Positions 19,037 to 28,084 are shown, counted from the stretch's first letter. The stretch is 44,481 nucleotides of DNA from Bacteroidota bacterium (GCA_025963775.1 JAOQAD010000006.1:1-44481); one strand, 5' to 3'. Notes: a model not told the origin generated them from the sequence alone. Numbers and translations are program-made.

Positions 19037-19062
19037 GCCCCTGCAAATATGCAGGGGCCTTT
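19037..19062. terminator. Bidirectional terminator between DUF6702-like gene and accA
   Basis: A perfect 8-bp stem GCCCCTGC/GCAGGGGC with loop AAATAT is followed by CTTTTAATTT on the plus strand. The other strand has ATTTCTTCT. It sits between two convergent genes and can serve both. Confidence 0.75.
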
Positions 19063-19073
19063 TAATTTATAGG

Positions 19074-19100
19074 CCTGTCAGGGTTTGAAATCCTGACAGG
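19074..19100. repeat. CCTGTCAGG hairpin element
   Basis: Perfect 9-bp arms CCTGTCAGG and CCTGACAGG flank a 9-base loop. No T run follows on either strand. It lies 16 bases after the accA stop and may stabilise the accA mRNA end or be another short dispersed palindrome (inference). Confidence 0.65.
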
Positions 19101-19116
19101 GCTGAATTAGCTTACC

Positions 19117-20073
19117 TTAAGCTTCTTCCACTACGCCCATTGCACAGAATTTCTCTATGCGCAGGTCCACCCGCTTTTTCGGGTCGAGCTTTTCGAGTGT
19201 TGCGATGTGTTTCTTGATCTCTTCTTTTACAGTCGCGAAAATTTCCTGGTGATTGTTGTGTGCTCCTCCCAATGGTTCCGGGATAATGCCATCGATCAGC
19301 TTGTTGCCGAGCATGTCGGTAGCAGTCAGCTTCAGTGCTTCCGCAGCCCTTTCTTTATTGTTCCAGTTCCTCCAGAGAATGGACGAGCAGGATTCAGGGG
19401 AAATTACAGAATACCATGTATTTTCAAGCATCAGCACCTTGTCGCCGATCCCGATGCCCAATGCACCGCCGGAAGCGCCTTCACCGATCACGATACAGAT
19501 CACAGGAACTTTCAGCTGGGCCATTTCCAGCAAGTTACGTGCGATCGCTTCGCCTTGTCCGCGCTCCTCTGCTTCTAATCCGGGATATGCGCCCGGAGTG
19601 TCAATTAAGGTAACAACAGGCTTGTTGAATTTTTCGGCAAGCTTCATTAAGCGCAATGCCTTGCGGTATCCTTCCGGATTTGGCATCCCGAAATTACGGA
19701 TCTGGCGCATTTTGGTATTGATCCCTTTCTGCTGCCCGATGAACATCACCGTTTTTCCATCAATACTTCCGAAGCCGCCTACCATTGCTTTATCGTCCTT
19801 TACGGTACGGTCGCCGTGCAGTTCCATGAAGGTGCCGTTTGTAATGTAATCAATGTATGCAAGCGTGTATGGCCTGTCGGGATGACGGGAAACCTGCACC
19901 CGCTGCCATGGCGTTAGCTTGCTGTAGATCTCCGAACGTGACTGCCTGATCTTTTCTTCAATATCTTCAATGGTTTTGGACACATCCACACCGCTCTTTT
20001 CGGCTACCTGCTGCACTTTTTCCAGTTGTTCCACCAGCTCCGCGATCGGCTTTTCAAAATCTAAATAGTTCAT
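19117..20073 (-). CDS. accA: Acetyl-CoA carboxylase carboxyltransferase subunit alpha
   Basis: AccA forms the carboxyltransferase with AccD and transfers carboxyl from biotin-BCCP to acetyl-CoA, giving malonyl-CoA for fatty acid synthesis in the cytoplasm. The 318-residue length is standard. It starts [20 protein letters not shown] with the usual N-terminal coiled segment, followed by the crotonase-like core with [30 protein letters not shown] and [12 protein letters not shown]. The gene stands alone without accD. No -7 box was recognised before it. Confidence 0.97.
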   Translation of the reverse strand: MNYLDFEKPIAELVEQLEKVQQVAEKSGVDVSKTIEDIEEKIRQSRSEIYSKLTPWQRVQVSRHPDRPYTLAYIDYITNGTFMELHGDRTVKDDKAMVGGFGSIDGKTVMFIGQQKGINTKMRQIRNFGMPNPEGYRKALRLMKLAEKFNKPVVTLIDTPGAYPGLEAEERGQGEAIARNLLEMAQLKVPVICIVIGEGASGGALGIGIGDKVLMLENTWYSVISPESCSSILWRNWNNKERAAEALKLTATDMLGNKLIDGIIPEPLGGAHNNHQEIFATVKEEIKKHIATLEKLDPKKRVDLRIEKFCAMGVVEEA

Positions 20074-20157
20074 TGTGTTAAGCGTTGATTTGATTGAAGC
20101 GCTAAAATACGAAAAAAGCGTAAAATGCGCTCATTTTTATCTTCCGGCGGCAAAGCA

Positions 20158-21315
20158 CTATTGCTGCTTTACCTGCAATTCTACCGAGCTCTTTTCCGTA
20201 CCTGAAAATGTGTAGACCTTGTATGCCCTTACTTTTTTGTACCCGACCCGCGTTACTTCCATGTTGCCGACCCTGCCGATCACATCATCTCCCGGCTTGG
20301 CTACCTGGTAATCCTCTGTTAAAATAAACACTGTTCCGTTCAGCACTTTTATGTCCATGATATGCTCTGCAGCGGGAATAACACCAAGCTCGCGCTCAAA
20401 AGCCAGGTCTTTCGCATACACATTGATCTTGTTCTGCTCCGAAATGCCGATCACCTTCTGCTCCTTTTCATCCACCGCAAAAAGCCCGATTCCGGGTTTA
20501 AAGCGCGTCCAGTCGATCTTGTCCTTCGGGCTGTAAAATGTATAGCCCTCCTGCGTAACAATGAGCAAGTCATTCATCACGGCAGTCCCCGTGAACCTGT
20601 TATCCGACCTGGATTCCGGCTTTGCCTTATTAGGGTCCTCATATTTTCCCTGTTCAAGAGGCGTTTCCAGCGTGCTGAATGTTTTAAAATTATCGGTGCT
20701 GAGCTTCAGTTTGTTTCCGAGAGAAGCAGCAAGCCCAACAGACTGGCCCAGGGCAAAACGCGCCATACGTGATGAATTGTTATAAGGAGCCGACAGTTTT
20801 TTCCAGTGCTTTGCGAAATCATCGGAATAATAAATATTGCCGTCGGAGCCGCCCAACCAGGCTTCTCCGTTGCCCTTTGTGATGCAATCGTACACCCAGA
20901 TCCCTTTTTTACAGAATTCAACTGTTGACCATGTACCGCCGCCGTCATTGGTCAGGTAGATCATGTTCGGATCATCCATTTCCTTTCCCAGCAGGTCTTT
21001 TCCAACGTAGCCGGAAATGAAAAAATTCTTTTCATTGAAAAAGCTGAGCCTTTCGATGTTGATGTGCTTTGCGCCGAAATAATCCGGCTTCGGCTCCGGC
21101 AGCTTCAGTTTCAGTTCCACATTGTTTTGCCCGGCGGCGAGGCTATACACCAAGCCTCCATCATCTGCAAGCCATACCGAGCCATCAGGACTGAGCGATA
21201 ATTCCTTGATCTCACCCTGCACGACCACATCGGAAATTTTCTGTGAAAAGGCAGTGAGCGACTGAAGGGATAAAAAAAGAATTGTTGCGAGAAGTGTGTG
21301 TCTTGATCTGATCAT
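20158..21315 (-). CDS. Exported BNR/Ycf48-like beta-propeller protein
   Basis: The 385-residue protein has a signal peptide (MIRSRHTLLATILFLSLQSL). The mature sequence shows repeated Asp-box-like stretches: SPDGSVWLADDGG, TNDGGGTWSTVEF, GSDGNIYYSDDFAKHWKKL and STDNFKTF. These are typical of BNR/sialidase-like or Ycf48-type propellers. Sialidase catalytic residues were not identified, so an enzymatic role is not claimed. It is divergent from ispE with a 66-base gap, and about 84 bases separate its stop from the start of the downstream same-strand gene accA. Function unknown. Confidence 0.8.
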   Translation of the reverse strand: MIRSRHTLLATILFLSLQSLTAFSQKISDVVVQGEIKELSLSPDGSVWLADDGGLVYSLAAGQNNVELKLKLPEPKPDYFGAKHINIERLSFFNEKNFFISGYVGKDLLGKEMDDPNMIYLTNDGGGTWSTVEFCKKGIWVYDCITKGNGEAWLGGSDGNIYYSDDFAKHWKKLSAPYNNSSRMARFALGQSVGLAASLGNKLKLSTDNFKTFSTLETPLEQGKYEDPNKAKPESRSDNRFTGTAVMNDLLIVTQEGYTFYSPKDKIDWTRFKPGIGLFAVDEKEQKVIGISEQNKINVYAKDLAFERELGVIPAAEHIMDIKVLNGTVFILTEDYQVAKPGDDVIGRVGNMEVTRVGYKKVRAYKVYTFSGTEKSSVELQVKQQ

Positions 21316-21369
21316 GCTTAAGTTGTTTGTCCGGTTAAAAGAAATTCAATGCAATTTAATTTTTATTTT

Positions 21370-21377
21370 CAACTTTG
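21370..21377 (+). promoter_or_regulatory. Candidate -7 element directly before ispE
   Basis: CAACTTTG matches TAnnTTTG except at the first base and ends four bases before the chosen ispE ATG. If used, the transcript would be leaderless or nearly so. There is no clear TTG element upstream. Confidence 0.35.
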
Positions 21378-21381
21378 CAGC

Positions 21382-22206
21382 ATGATCACATTCCCGAATG
21401 CAAAAATTAATATCGGCCTTAACATCATTGAAAAAAGGGATGATGGCTTTCATAATATCCAAAGCGTGATGTATCCTGTAGGATTAAGCGATGCGCTGGA
21501 AGTGATTGAAAATACGGATGCCGGCGCAGAGCGGATCATATTCAGCTCTTCCGGGATAGAAATTCCCGGCGAAGCCACCGACAATTTATGCTATTATGCT
21601 TATCACCTTGTGGCGGCGGATTACCCCTTACCGAATGTAAAAGTGCATCTTCACAAGCACATCCCGATCGGTGCAGGACTGGGCGGCGGCTCTTCCGACG
21701 CGGCATTTTTTATACGGTTACTGAATGATAAATTCGAACTGGGGATCAGCTGGGGGGAAATGCATCATTATGCACGGCAACTGGGAAGCGACTGTTCTTT
21801 TTTTGTAAGCAATAAGCCTGCTTTTGCTGAAGGCAGAGGCGATCAGTATGAATCGATGAACATCAGCCTGGAAGGTTATTACGTGGTGCTTGTTTATCCG
21901 GCTATCCATATCAACACGGCAAAAGCATACAGCGGCGTGAAACCGAAAGCACCTGTGCGCTCGCTGGAAGATGATATTCAGAACCTTCCGATCGAACAGT
22001 GGAGGGAATTTATCCACAACGATTTTGAAGATTCGATCTTTCCGCTGTTCCCGGAAATAAAAGCGATCAAGGAAAAGCTGTACGCAGAAGGCGCTGTGTA
22101 TGCGGCGATGAGCGGCAGCGGATCAACGTTGTACGGGATCTTTAAAAACAAAACAGTCCTGAAAGATTCGTTTCAGAGCTGCTTTGTTTTTGAGGGGGAG
22201 CTGTGA
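21382..22206 (+). CDS. ispE: 4-diphosphocytidyl-2-C-methyl-D-erythritol kinase
   Basis: IspE phosphorylates CDP-ME in the MEP pathway of isoprenoid synthesis. The start at 21382 gives 274 residues beginning MITFPNAKINIGLNI, the canonical N-terminal GHMP motif. An upstream ATG at 21349 would add eleven residues unlike the family. The ATP-binding motif IPIGAGLGGGSSDAAF is intact, as is the C-terminal AMSGSGSTLYGIF motif. It is a single gene on the plus strand. Confidence 0.96.
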   Translation: MITFPNAKINIGLNIIEKRDDGFHNIQSVMYPVGLSDALEVIENTDAGAERIIFSSSGIEIPGEATDNLCYYAYHLVAADYPLPNVKVHLHKHIPIGAGLGGGSSDAAFFIRLLNDKFELGISWGEMHHYARQLGSDCSFFVSNKPAFAEGRGDQYESMNISLEGYYVVLVYPAIHINTAKAYSGVKPKAPVRSLEDDIQNLPIEQWREFIHNDFEDSIFPLFPEIKAIKEKLYAEGAVYAAMSGSGSTLYGIFKNKTVLKDSFQSCFVFEGEL

Positions 22207-22408
22207 AAAATGTCATTCACCTTCGATCTTATTCTGTACGAAATTTTTTTGCCGCAGATTCGCAGATTTATTCCGGTACTAATTGCCGCAGATTATATCG
22301 CTTCGCGATTGATTGGAAGGAAAAAGTGCTATGGTAAACGAATGTTATCCCGAGCTTTCCCGATTTACACTGCGTGAATTGTAACATCGATCCTGCAAAC
22401 ATTCATGG

Positions 22409-22434
22409 GATCCCGTGTCGGGGCACGGGATGAC
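22409..22434. repeat. Hairpin repeat, second copy
   Basis: Identical over 26 bases to the element at 15299-15324 (ATCCCGTG-TCGGGG-CACGGGAT, then GAC). In both cases it falls in a noncoding gap near gene ends. Confidence 0.8.
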
Positions 22435-22456
22435 GAATCACTAATTGAGATTGTAC

Positions 22457-22486
22457 AAAAGCCGCCCCGGAATGGGAGCGGCTTTA
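22457..22486. terminator. Terminator between convergent ispE and carB
   Basis: GCCGC and GCGGC arms with an extended imperfect GC-rich stem are flanked by AAAA on the left and TTTAAAA on the right, so it can act in both directions. It lies about 130 bases past the carB stop and 250 past the ispE stop. Confidence 0.6.
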
Positions 22487-22508
22487 AAATCATTCATAGT
22501 AAAAGGAG

Positions 22509-22575
22509 GTCATTGCGAACGATAGCCAAGCAATCTGCCGGAAAATGAGATTGCTTCGCTATCGCTCGCAATGAC
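22509..22575. repeat. Long hairpin of the GTCATTGCGA dispersed family
   Basis: Arms 22509-22536 and 22548-22575 are 28 bases each and complementary except at two positions. The left arm begins GTCATTGCGAACGATAGCC and the right arm ends GCTCGCAATGAC. The loop is 11 bases. The related single arm GTCATTGCGAGGAGGTACG occurs at about 18923. Confidence 0.85.
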
Positions 22576-22615
22576 GTTTCTCCACAGAATCCGTTTCTTC
22601 CGGATCATCTTAACA

Positions 22616-25435
22616 CTACTTACTCAAATACAAATTTCTTTCGGAATAAATAGTATGGAAGAATTCATCCGTAAGGTCATCAATGAAGTAGATCGCCTCG
22701 CCGGTTGATTTCATCTCCGGCCCAAGCTCCTTGGTCACTTCAGGGAATTTCTCATAAGAGAATACCGGGATTTTGATCGCATATCCTTTTTTACGCGGAT
22801 TGAAATTAAAATCCTTCACTTTCTTTTCACCGAGCATTACTTTGGTTGCATAATTCACGTAAGGCTCATCGTATGCTTTCGCGATGAATGGCACGGTGCG
22901 GGACGCACGCGGGTTGGCCTCAATGATGTATACCACTTCATTCTTGATCGCGAACTGGATGTTCAGCAAGCCGACTGTCTTCAATGCAATCGCAATTGTT
23001 TTTGTATGCTGCTCGATCTGCTTCATTACATGCTCACTCAGGTCGAATGGCGGTAGCACCGCGTAAGAATCACCGGAGTGAATACCTGCAGGCTCGATGT
23101 GCTCCATGATCCCGATGATGTAATTATCTGTACCATCACAAATGGAATCGGACTCTGCTTCTATTGCTCCTTCAAGGAAATGATCCAGCAATACCTGGTT
23201 GCCCGGGTGGTCCTTCAAGAGGTTCACTACGTGCTGCTCCAGCTCCTGCTCATTGATCACGATCTTCATGCTTTGTCCGCCGAGCACATACGAAGGGCGC
23301 ACCAGTAATGGGAAGCCAAGTTTTTTCGAAAGTTCCACCGCCTGCTCCGCATCTTCGATCACGCCGAATTCAGGATAAGGAATGTTGTTGTCCTTTAACA
23401 GGTTTGAAAAGCTTCCGCGGTCTTCGGCAAGGTCCAGCGATTTATAATCGGTGCCGATGATCTTGATCCCGTAGCGCTCCAGCTTCTCCGCCAGTTTTAA
23501 AGCTGTTTGTCCGCCAAGCTGCACGATCACGCCTTCGGGCTTTTCATTGAGGATGATGTCGTAAATATGTTCCCAGAAAACAGGCTCGAAATATAGTTTA
23601 TCCGCCACGTTGAAATCCGTGGAAACGGTTTCAGGGTTGCAGTTGATCATGATGGTCTCATAACCGCATTCCTTCGCGGCAAGCACGCCGTGCACGCAGC
23701 TGTAATCGAACTCGATTCCCTGCCCGATGCGGTTTGGGCCGCTTCCGAGCACTACAATTTTCTTTTTATCCGATGCGATGGATTCATTCTCATCTTCGAA
23801 CGTGCTGTAATAATAAGGTGTTTTCGCTTCGAACTCCGCAGCGCAGGTATCCACCAATTTGTAAACGCGTTTGATGTTGAGCTCATTCCTGCGGTTGAAC
23901 ACTTCGCTTTCGAGGCAGCGCAGCAAATGCGCGATCTGGCGGTCGGCATAACCCTTCTGCTTTGCTTCATAAAAAAGGTCGCGCGGTAATTCCTTCAAAG
24001 TATATTTTGAGATCTCGTTCTCCAATAAGATCATCTCCTCGATCTGGTTCAGGAACCATGGATCAATGCGGGTAAGCTTCTGGATGGTTTTAATGGAGAT
24101 CCCTAATTTGATCGCATCGTAAATGTGGAAGAGCCTGTTCCAGCTTGGGCGCTCAAGGCTTTTCAGCAGTTCATCCTGGTTGGTGACTTCCCTTCCGTCG
24201 GCACCGAGCCCGTTGCGTTTTATTTCAAGCGACTGACATGCTTTTTGCAGCGCTTCCTGGAAGCAGCGGCCGATCCCCATTACTTCGCCTACCGATTTCA
24301 TCTGGAAGCCCAGCTCGCGGTTGGCTCCTTTGAACTTATCAAAATTCCAGCGCGGGATCTTTACAATCACATAATCCAGCGTAGGCTCAAAAAATGCGGA
24401 AGTTGATTTGGTGATCTGGTTCTCAAGCTCATCGAGGTTGTAACCGATAGCCAGCTTGGATGCGATCTTCGCGATCGGGTAACCGGTGGCTTTGCTCGCC
24501 AGTGCGGAAGAGCGGGACACACGCGGATTGATCTCGATGGCAATGATCTCTTCTGAATCGTCCGGGTTTACTGCAAACTGCACATTACATCCTCCTGCGA
24601 AATTACCAATGCTGCGCATCATCATGATGGCCATGGTACGCATTTTCTGAAAGGTGGAATCGGATAAGGTCATTGCCGGCGCAACGGTGATGCTGTCGCC
24701 GGTATGTACGCCCATCGGGTCGAAATTCTCGATGGAGCAGATGATGGTAACATTGTCGTTATTATCGCGCAGCAGCTCGAGCTCATATTCTTTCCAGCCC
24801 AAAACAGCTTTATCGATAAGCACTTCATGGATCGGGGAAGTGTGCAGGCCGCGGTCGAGCAGCTTGTCGAAATCTTTCTTATCGTACACCACGCTTCCGC
24901 CGCTTCCGCCCAATGTAAAGGATGGACGGATCACCAGCGGGAACCCGAAATCCTGAGCAATCTCTTTCCCTTCAAGAAAGGAACGGCAGATCTTTGATGG
25001 CGCCATTCCCACACCGATGGATTCCATCCGTGCACGGAACTTATCACGGTCTTCGGTCACTTCAATAGCATCGATGTCCACACCGATCATCCTGATCCCG
25101 AATTTTTTCCAGATGCCCATTTCATCGCATTTCATAGCGAGGTTGAGCGCGGTTTGCCCGCCCATGGTCGGCAATACGGCATCAATGTCCTTGTTCTCTT
25201 CCAGGATCTTAATGATGGATTTCACTTCCAGTGGCAGCAGGTAAATGTTTTCGGCAGTTACCTTATCGGTCATGATGGTGGCCGGGTTGGAATTGATCAG
25301 GGTAACCCTGATGCCTTCTTCCTTTAAGGAACGGGCAGCCTGGGATCCGGAATAATCAAATTCGCAGGCCTGGCCGATGACGATGGGGCCGCTTCCGATG
25401 ATGAGCACTGACTTTATGGAATTATCTCTTGGCAT
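22616..25435 (-). CDS. carB: Carbamoyl-phosphate synthase large subunit, short form
   Basis: CarB uses glutamine-derived ammonia, bicarbonate and two ATP to make carbamoyl phosphate for pyrimidines and arginine. The 939 residues hold both homologous halves. The first begins SVLIIGSGPIVIGQACEFDY and the second begins near residue 560 with VVLGSGPNRIGQGIEFDY, each with its ATP-grasp domain. The protein stops soon after EAIYFIDDLTDEF. The usual C-terminal MGS-like allosteric domain (about 130 residues in the ~1070-residue enzyme) is therefore absent. The end is clean, with no frameshifted continuation recognised. Short CarB forms occur in some Bacteroidota. carA is not adjacent. rpmH lies upstream on the same strand but has its own terminator. 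Confidence 0.96.
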   Translation of the reverse strand: MPRDNSIKSVLIIGSGPIVIGQACEFDYSGSQAARSLKEEGIRVTLINSNPATIMTDKVTAENIYLLPLEVKSIIKILEENKDIDAVLPTMGGQTALNLAMKCDEMGIWKKFGIRMIGVDIDAIEVTEDRDKFRARMESIGVGMAPSKICRSFLEGKEIAQDFGFPLVIRPSFTLGGSGGSVVYDKKDFDKLLDRGLHTSPIHEVLIDKAVLGWKEYELELLRDNNDNVTIICSIENFDPMGVHTGDSITVAPAMTLSDSTFQKMRTMAIMMMRSIGNFAGGCNVQFAVNPDDSEEIIAIEINPRVSRSSALASKATGYPIAKIASKLAIGYNLDELENQITKSTSAFFEPTLDYVIVKIPRWNFDKFKGANRELGFQMKSVGEVMGIGRCFQEALQKACQSLEIKRNGLGADGREVTNQDELLKSLERPSWNRLFHIYDAIKLGISIKTIQKLTRIDPWFLNQIEEMILLENEISKYTLKELPRDLFYEAKQKGYADRQIAHLLRCLESEVFNRRNELNIKRVYKLVDTCAAEFEAKTPYYYSTFEDENESIASDKKKIVVLGSGPNRIGQGIEFDYSCVHGVLAAKECGYETIMINCNPETVSTDFNVADKLYFEPVFWEHIYDIILNEKPEGVIVQLGGQTALKLAEKLERYGIKIIGTDYKSLDLAEDRGSFSNLLKDNNIPYPEFGVIEDAEQAVELSKKLGFPLLVRPSYVLGGQSMKIVINEQELEQHVVNLLKDHPGNQVLLDHFLEGAIEAESDSICDGTDNYIIGIMEHIEPAGIHSGDSYAVLPPFDLSEHVMKQIEQHTKTIAIALKTVGLLNIQFAIKNEVVYIIEANPRASRTVPFIAKAYDEPYVNYATKVMLGEKKVKDFNFNPRKKGYAIKIPVFSYEKFPEVTKELGPEMKSTGEAIYFIDDLTDEFFHTIYSERNLYLSK

Positions 25436-25569
25436 ATATTAATTGTTGAAATGAAAAATCGGAGAATTTTAGAATTGTTTTTACTGCTCACGAAAATACT
25501 CAGAATAGCGGGTTTGACTCAAAAAATGTATTAACAAGTTTTCAAAATTCTGCCTTCACAAAAAAGGCA

Positions 25570-25602
25570 TAAAAAAAAGCCTTCCCGGAAACGGAAAGGC
25601 TT
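25570..25602 (-). terminator. Terminator of rpmH
   Basis: On the minus strand the stem AAGCCTTTCCG/CGGGAAGGCTT is followed by eight T residues. It lies about 25 bases after the rpmH stop and separates rpmH from carB. Confidence 0.85.
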
Positions 25603-25626
25603 TTATATAATGAATTGTGATTCAAT

Positions 25627-25782
25627 CTATTTGTGTGTTTTTTCGTCAGAAACGGTTAATTTCTTTCTTCCTTTAGCCCTGCGGGATCTTAAAACTCTGC
25701 GGCCATTGGCAGACGCCATTCTTTCACGGAAACCGTGCTTGTTTCTTCTTTTCTTTTGCGATGGTTGGAATGTACGTAACAT
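25627..25782 (-). CDS. rpmH: 50S ribosomal protein L34
   Basis: This short gene of 51 codons plus stop encodes [20 protein letters not shown] and continues with [20 protein letters not shown], the hallmark L34 sequence. The protein is a small basic component of the large ribosomal subunit. The residues after that ([11 protein letters not shown]) are the expected variable tail. In many bacteria rpmH lies by rnpA and dnaA; here neither is adjacent. It has its own strong promoter and terminator. Confidence 0.97.
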   Translation of the reverse strand: MLRTFQPSQKKRRNKHGFRERMASANGRRVLRSRRAKGRKKLTVSDEKTHK

Positions 25783-25864
25783 TTTATCTATGTTTTGCGC
25801 CTTTCACAATGGAAAGGCAAATTAATATTTCTTTTTACTGCCCTCTTATTTCTAAATCGGGATG

Positions 25865-25893
25865 CAAAGATAAAAAGTTTTTCTGTTCTGCAA
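25865..25893 (-). promoter_or_regulatory. Promoter of rpmH
   Basis: On the minus strand TTG (25893-25891), an 18-base spacer and TATCTTTG (25872-25865) give a textbook Bacteroidota promoter. Predicted transcription starts near 25858, leaving a leader of about 75 bases before the ATG at 25782. Confidence 0.8.
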
Positions 25894-25936
25894 ACTTTTT
25901 ATTTGAAAAAACAGGTTGTTTACCACGTTTTTCCAC

Positions 25937-25967
25937 AAAAAAAAGCCTTCCGGATCACCCGGAAGGC
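25937..25967 (-). terminator. Terminator of pgi
   Basis: On the minus strand the perfect 9-bp stem GCCTTCCGG/CCGGAAGGC is followed by a run of eight T. It begins about 24 bases after the pgi stop codon at 25992. Confidence 0.88.
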
Positions 25968-25991
25968 CTTCCCTGCATGGCTATGCAGGTA

Positions 25992-27851
25992 TTATTTCTC
26001 CTGGCTTTCCGCTTCAGGCCTGCTTACGGCAGGGCCCTGCAGCAGCACTACTGCTTCCTGCACTTCCTTGCTGTTGCGCTCTGCCAGCATCATATCCTTC
26101 TGCGCCTTCCTGTAGGCTGTCATTCTATTCGCGGCGATCTTTGCCGGAGGCTGCAGCGTATCCACCACTTTTTTAAATGTTTCCAGTCCGCGGATAAAAT
26201 CCTCTCCAAGGTCCACAAGGATCACCTTCCGCTTATGCGTCGCCAGGGCTTCCATATCGCCGATGGCCTGCGCCCTTTTCAGCATCCCGAATGTATAGTT
26301 ATGCTCGGGGATGTGAATATCTACGGTAGAATTGCAGATGAACTGGATGAAATAGCCGGTATTAGGGCCTCCTTTGTGGAACTGCCCGGTTGAATGCAGG
26401 TATCTAGGGCCGAATTGAACTGAAACCGGCATCCCGAGGTTGTTCTGAACGGTCTTTTTCATCTCGTTCAGCAGCTCTTCCACTGCAGGAGCTTCCGGCA
26501 GGTAAGCCTGGAAAGCAATATAGTCGCCGGCTTTTGCTTTTTTCAGCAACGCTTCGAGCGTCATTTTCCCGTTCTCTTCCTTCTGTCCGCCATAATACGT
26601 GATCTCATCCTCCGAAAGGGCCGGCTCCATTTTAGGAAGCTCCCCATCTCTCTCCACCTGTTTCAACAGACTGTCGGTGAACTTTTTACTTTCCTGTACA
26701 TTGGGCTGGTCAAAGGGATTGATGTCGAGGATCGCGCCGGCAACAGCTGTTGCGATCTCCCACCTGAAGAACTCTTTGCCCAGGTCAAGCTCATCTTTCA
26801 TCAGTATATTGATAAACGGGTATTTCATTGAAATAAGGTCGGAAGGCATCATCGACTGGAGGTCGTTCTCTTCTCCGCAGAAACCATACTTTACAAAAAA
26901 GCGGTCTTTGCCATAGGCTTTCGTAGTGCACAGAGGCAATCCATTGAAAGGGAGAATACCTTTTCCTTCCTTGCCTGTGCTTTCTGCAACCAGCTGCTCC
27001 AGCCACAAGCCGAACGAATCCAGCCCTTCCGGCATGAGGTAAGTGAGTTTGTCACATCCTTTGGAGGACATTTCAGCCATGGCTGCTCCCAGCATCACAC
27101 CTGTATTTTCATGCGCCGGAACCAGCGGCCCGCAGGCGATCGCCATTGCCTTTGCACGCAGCAGCACTTCTTTTACATTGATGCCCATGAGTGCTGCGGG
27201 AACGATCCCGAAGTAAGACAATGCAGAGAACCTTCCTCCCACATCTGAAAAGTTGATGAATGTTTTCCGGAATTTTTTCCTGGCTGCAAGCTGCACCAAA
27301 GGTGAGCCCTGGTCGGTTATGGCAATAAAGTTCTCACCTGCATTTTCCCTTTTTCCTGCTGCGACCCTGTAATAAAAATATTCATAGAACGCCATCACTT
27401 CGGCAGTGTTTCCCGATTTGCTGGAAACAATGAACAAGGTGGAAGGCAGGTCGAGCCCGCTCTCTATTTTCTTGATCGTTTCCGGCTCAGTTGTATCCAG
27501 CACGGTCAGTTTTATCCCATTTACGGAATCGCCGAATGTTTTCTGAAACACAAGCGGTGCAAGGCTGCTGCCGCCCATCCCGAGCAGTACCACATGGCCG
27601 AAGCCTGCTGTGCGCACTTCTTTGCAGAAATCGTTAATGGCCGGCAATGCCTGCAGCATTTTATCGGGCAGCTCCAGCCAGCCCATTAAAAGGTCTGCGC
27701 TGTTCGTACCCTTTTTATAAAGGCTTTCATCCTTATTCCATAAGCGATGAACGAAGTTGCTGTTATCCATCATTCTCAGCCTTACTGCAAGCCTCTTCTG
27801 ATATTTCCCGAGCGATAATTTAAGTCCGTTTCCTGGTTCCATTTGAATCAT
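25992..27851 (-). CDS. pgi: Glucose-6-phosphate isomerase (Tal/Pgi-fusion type)
   Basis: This cytoplasmic enzyme interconverts glucose-6-phosphate and fructose-6-phosphate. The 619-residue protein has the SIS sugar-isomerase fold: VVLLGMGGSSLAPLVF (about residue 90), VSSKSGNTAEVMAFYEYF with the phosphate-binding Ser/Thr cluster, and NPFDQPNVQESK in the second SIS half. Overall it looks like the isomerase part of bifunctional transaldolase/phosphoglucose isomerases, not the E. coli Pgi type, and no transaldolase domain is attached. It is a single gene with its own promoter and terminator. It feeds sugar phosphate to or from the glycogen-type genes further right (inference). Confidence 0.9.
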   Translation of the reverse strand: MIQMEPGNGLKLSLGKYQKRLAVRLRMMDNSNFVHRLWNKDESLYKKGTNSADLLMGWLELPDKMLQALPAINDFCKEVRTAGFGHVVLLGMGGSSLAPLVFQKTFGDSVNGIKLTVLDTTEPETIKKIESGLDLPSTLFIVSSKSGNTAEVMAFYEYFYYRVAAGKRENAGENFIAITDQGSPLVQLAARKKFRKTFINFSDVGGRFSALSYFGIVPAALMGINVKEVLLRAKAMAIACGPLVPAHENTGVMLGAAMAEMSSKGCDKLTYLMPEGLDSFGLWLEQLVAESTGKEGKGILPFNGLPLCTTKAYGKDRFFVKYGFCGEENDLQSMMPSDLISMKYPFINILMKDELDLGKEFFRWEIATAVAGAILDINPFDQPNVQESKKFTDSLLKQVERDGELPKMEPALSEDEITYYGGQKEENGKMTLEALLKKAKAGDYIAFQAYLPEAPAVEELLNEMKKTVQNNLGMPVSVQFGPRYLHSTGQFHKGGPNTGYFIQFICNSTVDIHIPEHNYTFGMLKRAQAIGDMEALATHKRKVILVDLGEDFIRGLETFKKVVDTLQPPAKIAANRMTAYRKAQKDMMLAERNSKEVQEAVVLLQGPAVSRPEAESQEK

Positions 27852-27868
27852 TTTTAAAAATTATTCCA

Positions 27869-27876
27869 CAAAACTA
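27869..27876 (-). promoter_or_regulatory. -7 element for pgi
   Basis: On the minus strand TAGTTTTG matches TAnnTTTG and ends 17 bases before the ATG at 27851. A TTG -33 element was not found at the expected spacing. Confidence 0.5.
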
Positions 27877-28057
27877 TTGCAGTAAAAAGCTATGCCAGCA
27901 CTGTTTTCGGTAAATACGGGAGATGTATAGCCGGAACGACAAAATTTATCGCTGCTGCAGGCCAATGGTTTACACCCTCGCAGGAGCTTGGCACAAAGTT
28001 TTAATCCTTCCTGTTTTAACATTCAGATGATACAGGATTTAAGATGGGAACAAGCCG

Positions 28058-28084
28058 GGCTATTTTTTTATCCGTTTGGCTACA
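28058..28084 (+). promoter_or_regulatory. GGCTA direct-repeat pair, possible regulator site
   Basis: GGCTATT starts at 28058 and GGCTACA at 28078, 20 bases apart. The first is the inverse of the AATAGCC word found four times before the 39309 gene (complement AAAAAAATAGCC). The pair lies about 50-75 bases before the -7 box of the 28167 gene. The match is short and the spacing is 20 rather than 21, so this is tentative. Confidence 0.3.

Larger units (their letters stand above)
22207..22615. other. Gene-free interval between ispE and carB
   Basis: This 409-base convergent intergenic region has no credible ORF. It holds the dispersed hairpin at 22409, a terminator at 22457 and a long inverted repeat at 22509-22575. 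No remnant of the missing CarB C-terminal domain is recognised in it. Confidence 0.7.

Noticed and set aside
22440..22615. Frameshifted remainder of CarB
   Set aside because: The interval is filled with known repeat families and a terminator; no MGS-like peptide is visible in any frame.
25761..26393. 210-codon plus-strand ORF over the pgi 3' end and rpmH promoter
   Set aside because: It overlaps the real terminator, promoter and pgi coding sequence on the other strand and has no recognised motif.
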